From Rhizophagus irregularis (Eukaryota > Glomeromycota > Glomeromycetes > Glomerales > Glomeraceae): a stretch of 64,000 nucleotides of DNA. The position numbers were made by a program, and so were the translations under genes. The stretch is taken from assembly GCF_026210795.1 (NCBI RefSeq), contig NC_089438.1, forward strand, positions 827,501 through 891,500, given 5' to 3'. The notes beneath the pieces are model-generated. The model was not told the DNA's origin, did not search any database, and worked only from the letters and a program-made list of their open reading frames with translations. Below are positions 59,250 to 64,000 of the stretch, in pieces (positions within the stretch are counted from its first letter, which is position 1; each line of letters begins with the position of its first letter).

Positions 59250-62000
59250 GAAATTAGTTTTTAGTTGATTATCAGGAAAATTATCCAACAAATTTTGCTT
59301 CAACAAATGGTATTTCAATATCATCAAAGTCAAGAATCCCTACAATAAAAATAATTTTTCAATTTCCAATCTATGATGAAAGTATTCTGAAGTGTAAATT
59401 TGATCCAGTGTCAAATATAATTTGTATTTGAAATTTATTTTCCTTATTTTCAAAGATAGAATGTATTAAGGTAATTAATTGTTTATCTTAGATATATGTG
59501 ATTATTTAATATTTATCAATGTCATTATTTTTTATCATTATTTATTATCTCTGGTAGTCTGATTTTTTTACTTAAGAATATAAAGTTATTCAGAGGTTAA
59601 ATTAATGTAATGACGTGGATTTATAATTCATTTTTTTTGTTCTTTTAAATGCTTTATTCCAAGGTGCAGTTTGTTTACTATTTGCACATTCTTTTGCTTG
59701 GTGTTTTGCTGATTTCCAACACTTAATACAATATCCTTTGGTATTTTGAAGGTATTTCAGGACTGTTTACTATCCAATGTTCTTATATTCAGGTTCTTTG
59801 ACTGATTCAACTTATGGATGTGATATACTGGCTAATTACAGTAAACTAATTATATGAAATTATTATCAGTTTATTTTTATTTTTATTTCAATGTGAATGA
59901 AGCTACATAGCTTAATTATTGTGTATTATCCACTATCAGAAGAACTGAACTGGTGTTGATATCTTGGATAGAATTAGATCTAATTTTAGATCTATTTCTT
60001 GTTGTGCAGTTTTATGTTTACATTTATTCTAATTGTGATACATCATTCTGTAAATTGCTAACATCTTTTTCAAACTTTCATTGTTGATTATTTGTATATT
60101 TATTTGTATACCAATTTTTCTAATCCTTCATACTTTATTGCTAAGGTGTTGTAAAGTACTTCCATTTTCTTAAGGTGTTCCCCTTAATTCTATGTACACA
60201 CTTATTACTTAGTCTTTTTAGAATGTGAAATTGTCTTTCCTGCAAAATAATAGATATGGACTGCATTAGCTCTTCTCTTGTTATGCTGACTAGATGACCA
60301 TCACCATTGACACCAATATATACAGATCTTTTGCTGTTACAACAAACCGCCTGAATTTCACCTGGAATGAAATAGATTTAATTTTTGTCATTGTATGATT
60401 GGACATTTTTACCAGATGTGATGGAAATTTGTAATTACTCTGGTTTTTATTTCTGGTTGTTTTTTATTGGGTGTGTTGTTATGATTTAATTGGATTACAT
60501 GACTATAATTTGTAATGAATTCTTGAGTTTTATACATTGTCTTTGTAAGTAAAGTTTTTTGAAAATTTTATGATTATAAGGGTCTATTTTATGTTGAATA
60601 TCACAATTTTAATAAGTATGTGAATGTGTGATGGTTTTCCACAAATTGAATAACAAGTTCCTTTATTTGGATTTGGATATATGTATACTGTATTTTCAGT
60701 TATGTTTGTTTGATTTTAATATTTCTTTAGGAAAATCATCTATTAGGGCGTAAATGTAGGCTGATTTATGCAGGATAGTCTATCTGTTTAGATAAATATG
60801 CAAGTTTGATCATTAATATGTCTGATGATGGGGTGACGTCTCTAATATTCCATTTAATGGGTGCCAGTAATTTTGTAAGAACAAGTTGTTCAATTTTTGT
60901 ACTCAGGGTGGCTGGGATTGTCTGGTACTATTCTAACTTAAGCATTTATTTTATATGCTTCAAAAACAGAATACATAACATCTTTGACTCTTAGGTATTT
61001 GTCTGCCCTTTCCTCCTTGAATAGCACTAATAATTGCTTTGCTTGTATTATGGTCTTCTTCTTGGTGGTATACATGTTTTTAAAGTTGAAGGTTGGTTTT
61101 TTTCTGCTTGATTAGGAGATCATTGGGACTATCTTTAAGTGTTATGTTTAATGATTTCTTTGTAGTTTTTAATTGAACATCCTGTAGTGTTTGCTAAATG
61201 TTATATGATTAATTTGATATTATAATTTATAGGTATGTCTAATACTTTAAATTTGGATTTAGCTAATGTTTTGATATTTTCTTCTGCATAATCATATAAT
61301 ATTTTTTTAAGAACCTTGTATTTTTTGTTAATATATCATTCTTTTTTCTACTGTATTGAATTGTATGACAGAAAGTGATATGTCATATAATAACAATTAT
61401 AAAATTTGACCAAGTCTTTTTCTTGTATAAATGCTGATTTAATTTTGTCTTCTATCTTCTGTAAAATTAATTCTTTAGGAAAAGAGTCTCTTTGGAAAAA
61501 ATCTTCATAAATAACATTGGAATGTATAGCAAATTCTCTATATAGGTTAGGAATTACTTCAATTTTTATCATTGTAAACTTTCTCTTTTTGTTTTAGGTC
61601 AGTTTGTGTTTGATAATTACAGAAATGGAGGTTTTTCAATCTCTAAATCTATTGTTATTTCTGTTTGGTAATTTTTACATTGGTCATATGATGTATTTGA
61701 ATTTGTAAAGTATTGCATCTTTCATTTAAAAATGGGTGGAATTCTTGAATGTCATTTAACAACTTTGCTTCTATCTCTTCTGAACTTCTATCATCCAGTA
61801 TTTGATTTGAGTGCAAAAAAGTTATTTATTAATGGCATCGTATTTTTGGTCAACTCAGATAATTGTTGTTTACATGAAGATAATTCATCTTGTGTAGTCT
61901 TTCATATCAGTGATATTTGGATATTATCATTATTGTTATTTAATTTTTTGCTGCTTATATTTAATACTCTGATCATTTTTGTCATATAGAGCAAAAGTTT
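59250..62000 (-). pseudogene. decayed gag/protease-like retroelement relic
   Basis: On the minus strand, open pieces in changing frames follow in a sensible order. First is a helical start (TTQDELSSCKQQLSELTKN, about 61890) and SSEEIEAKLLNDIQEFHPF (61734-61790). Next come NLYREFAIHSNVIYEDFF (about 61540), KEERADKYLRVKDVMYSVF (60960-61020) and NTVYIYPNPNKGTCYSICG (about 60650). A zinc-knuckle-like GYCIKCWKSAKHQAKEC follows (59687-59736; Cys-x2-Cys-x5-His-x4-Cys). Last is FDTGSNL (about 59400-59415), the active-site motif of retroviral-type aspartic proteases, followed by FDDIEIPFVEAKF. Gag, then zinc knuckle, then protease is the order in LTR retrotransposons. No reverse transcriptase, integrase or LTR was identified. 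Many stops and frameshifts; clearly dead. Confidence 0.45.
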
Positions 62001-64000
62001 TGAGTACATAGCCAAGCCGAACCTTTATTAGAATTTTTGGTTTTCCTTTTGCTTGTAACACTTTTGTTAGACATGTTTTTCTAAGTATGTAAAGTTTCTT
62101 GTATAAAACTTATCTCTCATGATATATTCTATGAGTTTTGTTGTAAAATATATTTATCCAGAATTATTATCAGCATTTTCATAATTGCTTAATTTTCTTT
62201 TTAAATTTAGAATCATGTGATTATATAAAAGATTGAATGTTATCTATCATTTTATTCAACAAGTTACTATAATAAGTAAATTCTTGAAGAATAAATAATT
62301 TTGAGAATGATGTTCAATTGAGTAAGCTTAAATTTCAATGTAATTAATTGTATTAAGTTGAAATTATAAACTTCAATTTCATGAAATTATAGATTTCTGA
62401 ATGTAGTTCTAGATAACATTTAGAAACTGCCGTTTTATTTTTACATTACAATATATCTGCAGGAGAATTTGCAGTTGTGATTCAGGGGAGTGTCTATTCA
62501 CCAAAATAAAAAAATATTGCATCCTTAACTTTGGATGTGAATGATCCAGATTTTTATAATAAGGAAAATCTTATCAAGATGAAAAATTTTTGACATAAAA
62601 TACCTATAGTAAAAGGTAAGGGTATTTGTTCTAAGTATTTTAAAGAATTACTATGCAAATAATATATAAAGGAGTCTTAAAGCATATTTAGCCTATTGCA
62701 TTTTCACTAGAGATATCTTTCAGTTTTGTAAAACTATAAATATATCTTGAGAGGTAAGTTTTTAGCTATGCATAAAGAATCAATGAAATAAATCCACAAT
62801 GCATCACCTCTTTGCATCTGTTATTGTCTCTATGTTTAAAGTTAAGATATTGTATAATGTTATTTTAGATCTTAATTTTAGAAAATATCAGATAATAAAA
62901 AGGAAAACAGTAAAACATGTTATATGTTTAAGTATGTTTTGAGTTCAAGAGTTTTCACTACATTTTTTGCTGGCTTAAGATCATCTTTGATTGTCTTACT
63001 ATATCATGCAAAACTTTCTATTTTGGATAATAGCATAGTTTTAATGTTAATGAAATTAATAAAAATATCAGGTTATTCACTAAGAATCTTTGTTAGTTGA
63101 TAATATTAGTATACCATACACCACTAATTCTATAAAGTCTATTCTGAGTAAACAGTTCATTATGTAATAAAGGTAAAATAAAACCAATAACCCAGAAGTT
63201 TGAATTCCAATTATTCCAAACTTATCCTTCTCCAGATAACATTTTTTAAGTCTGTTTGGATTTATATTTTCTTCTTAAATTTGTTATTGAAATTGATTAC
63301 AACCAGATTTGATAAATTAACAAAAGTATTATCATTTCTGATGAAGTATACTTGTGATACATTTTTATTAGGCTGGAAGTCCATCTTTAATGTTTTTATA
63401 AAAGTGGCGGAAAATGAATTATGTTATACTGCCGCTTAGTATAATATTTTCAGGAGGACTTTTGGAAAAATAATGTATTGTTGTGATATTTTTTTTGATC
63501 AATATTTAAAGGTATATAATATAATAATATACTAATCTGCTTTGAAGTTGTCATCAAGGCAAATATTTAGCAGTGTTTTATTGGATTGTTTCCATTTGAC
63601 TTAAAATTCCATACTGTTCTTTTTGATTTTTCTTATTTCATTTTAAATAATATGATAATCTTTCCGATTTATATATTCTAGAGTTAAAAAAATTATAATT
63701 CCTATAAATATTTCATCTATAATAGCAGATTTTTTGGTTAATCATATAACAGAATCAAACACAATATAGTGATAATCTTATCAGAGATTTTACTTTATAG
63801 TACTTGCTCAGAAGTTGATGCAATAATATCCTTTATAATTTGTAATATAATTGAGCAAATATAAAGCCAATGGCTCCTGGAAATGCTTCTATTGCAAAAT
63901 AAAGGCTGCATCACTATCTAATTGTTGTGTTATATTCCCAACTATTATCTGACCAAAAAATGGATTTTCTTAATTTGTTTAATAATTTCAGCAAGTTTAT
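62001..64000. other. CpG-poor DNA, no gene seen
   Basis: T-rich, CpG-depleted sequence with scattered short frames (such as 63200-63439) without motifs. Probably more decayed mobile-element DNA. Confidence 0.4.

Noticed and set aside
1-64000. tRNA, rRNA and snRNA genes
   Set aside because: I looked for B-box-like GGTTCGA..CC and similar signatures; candidates (for example 10484, 33085, 37862) lacked a foldable cloverleaf or lay in introns and repeats.

Overview
This window is a eukaryotic nuclear fragment. It is strongly AT-rich, its genes carry many short introns with GT...AG borders, and genes are sparse among degraded mobile elements. The gene content fits an arbuscular mycorrhizal fungus of the Rhizophagus type (Glomeromycotina). 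It has kinases with a Cys-pair head, a DLG motif and a conserved TSRLL tail, a BTB-TLDc protein, an F-box protein, a fungal P450 and relics of Argonaute and P-loop ATPase genes. The species assignment is an inference; no rRNA or tRNA was found to confirm it.

Layout. 0-6.4 kb: a TA-flanked MITE at 449-854 and a minus-strand P-loop ATPase pseudogene at 4.1-5.2 kb. 6.5-13.2 kb: a complete 15-exon DNA topoisomerase II gene with a very long repetitive C-terminal tail. 14.3-14.9 kb: a minus-strand relic of an Argonaute PIWI domain that still shows its introns. 15.5 kb: a long polypyrimidine minisatellite. 18.3-20.4 kb: an intronless acidic protein of unknown function with five near-identical 75-residue repeats. 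26.3-26.9 kb: hairpin-forming 60-bp tandem repeats beside a possible Helitron relic. 28.2-30.5 kb: a complete 12-exon cytochrome P450 on the minus strand.

33.9-50.5 kb holds three intact protein kinase genes (one minus, two plus), an inverted duplicate of one kinase tail, and a cluster of inverted-repeat elements at 37.4-38.1 kb. Further MITE-like elements lie at 42.7 and 47.4 kb, and a frameshifted coiled-coil relic at 45.3-46.2 kb. 51.6-53.1 kb: a two-exon BTB-TLDc gene on the minus strand. 55.7-57.3 kb: an intronless F-box gene. 57.4-64 kb: a block almost free of CG dinucleotides, with a badly decayed minus-strand gag/protease-like relic.

The intact genes do not form an operon or obvious pathway. 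TOP2 is a housekeeping gene. The kinases, BTB-TLDc and F-box genes are members of lineage-expanded signalling and ubiquitin-adaptor families. Exon borders were set by hand from splice consensus, reading frame and family similarity. For every intact multi-exon gene the exon lengths sum to a multiple of three with no internal stop. No CRISPR, tRNA or rRNA was seen.
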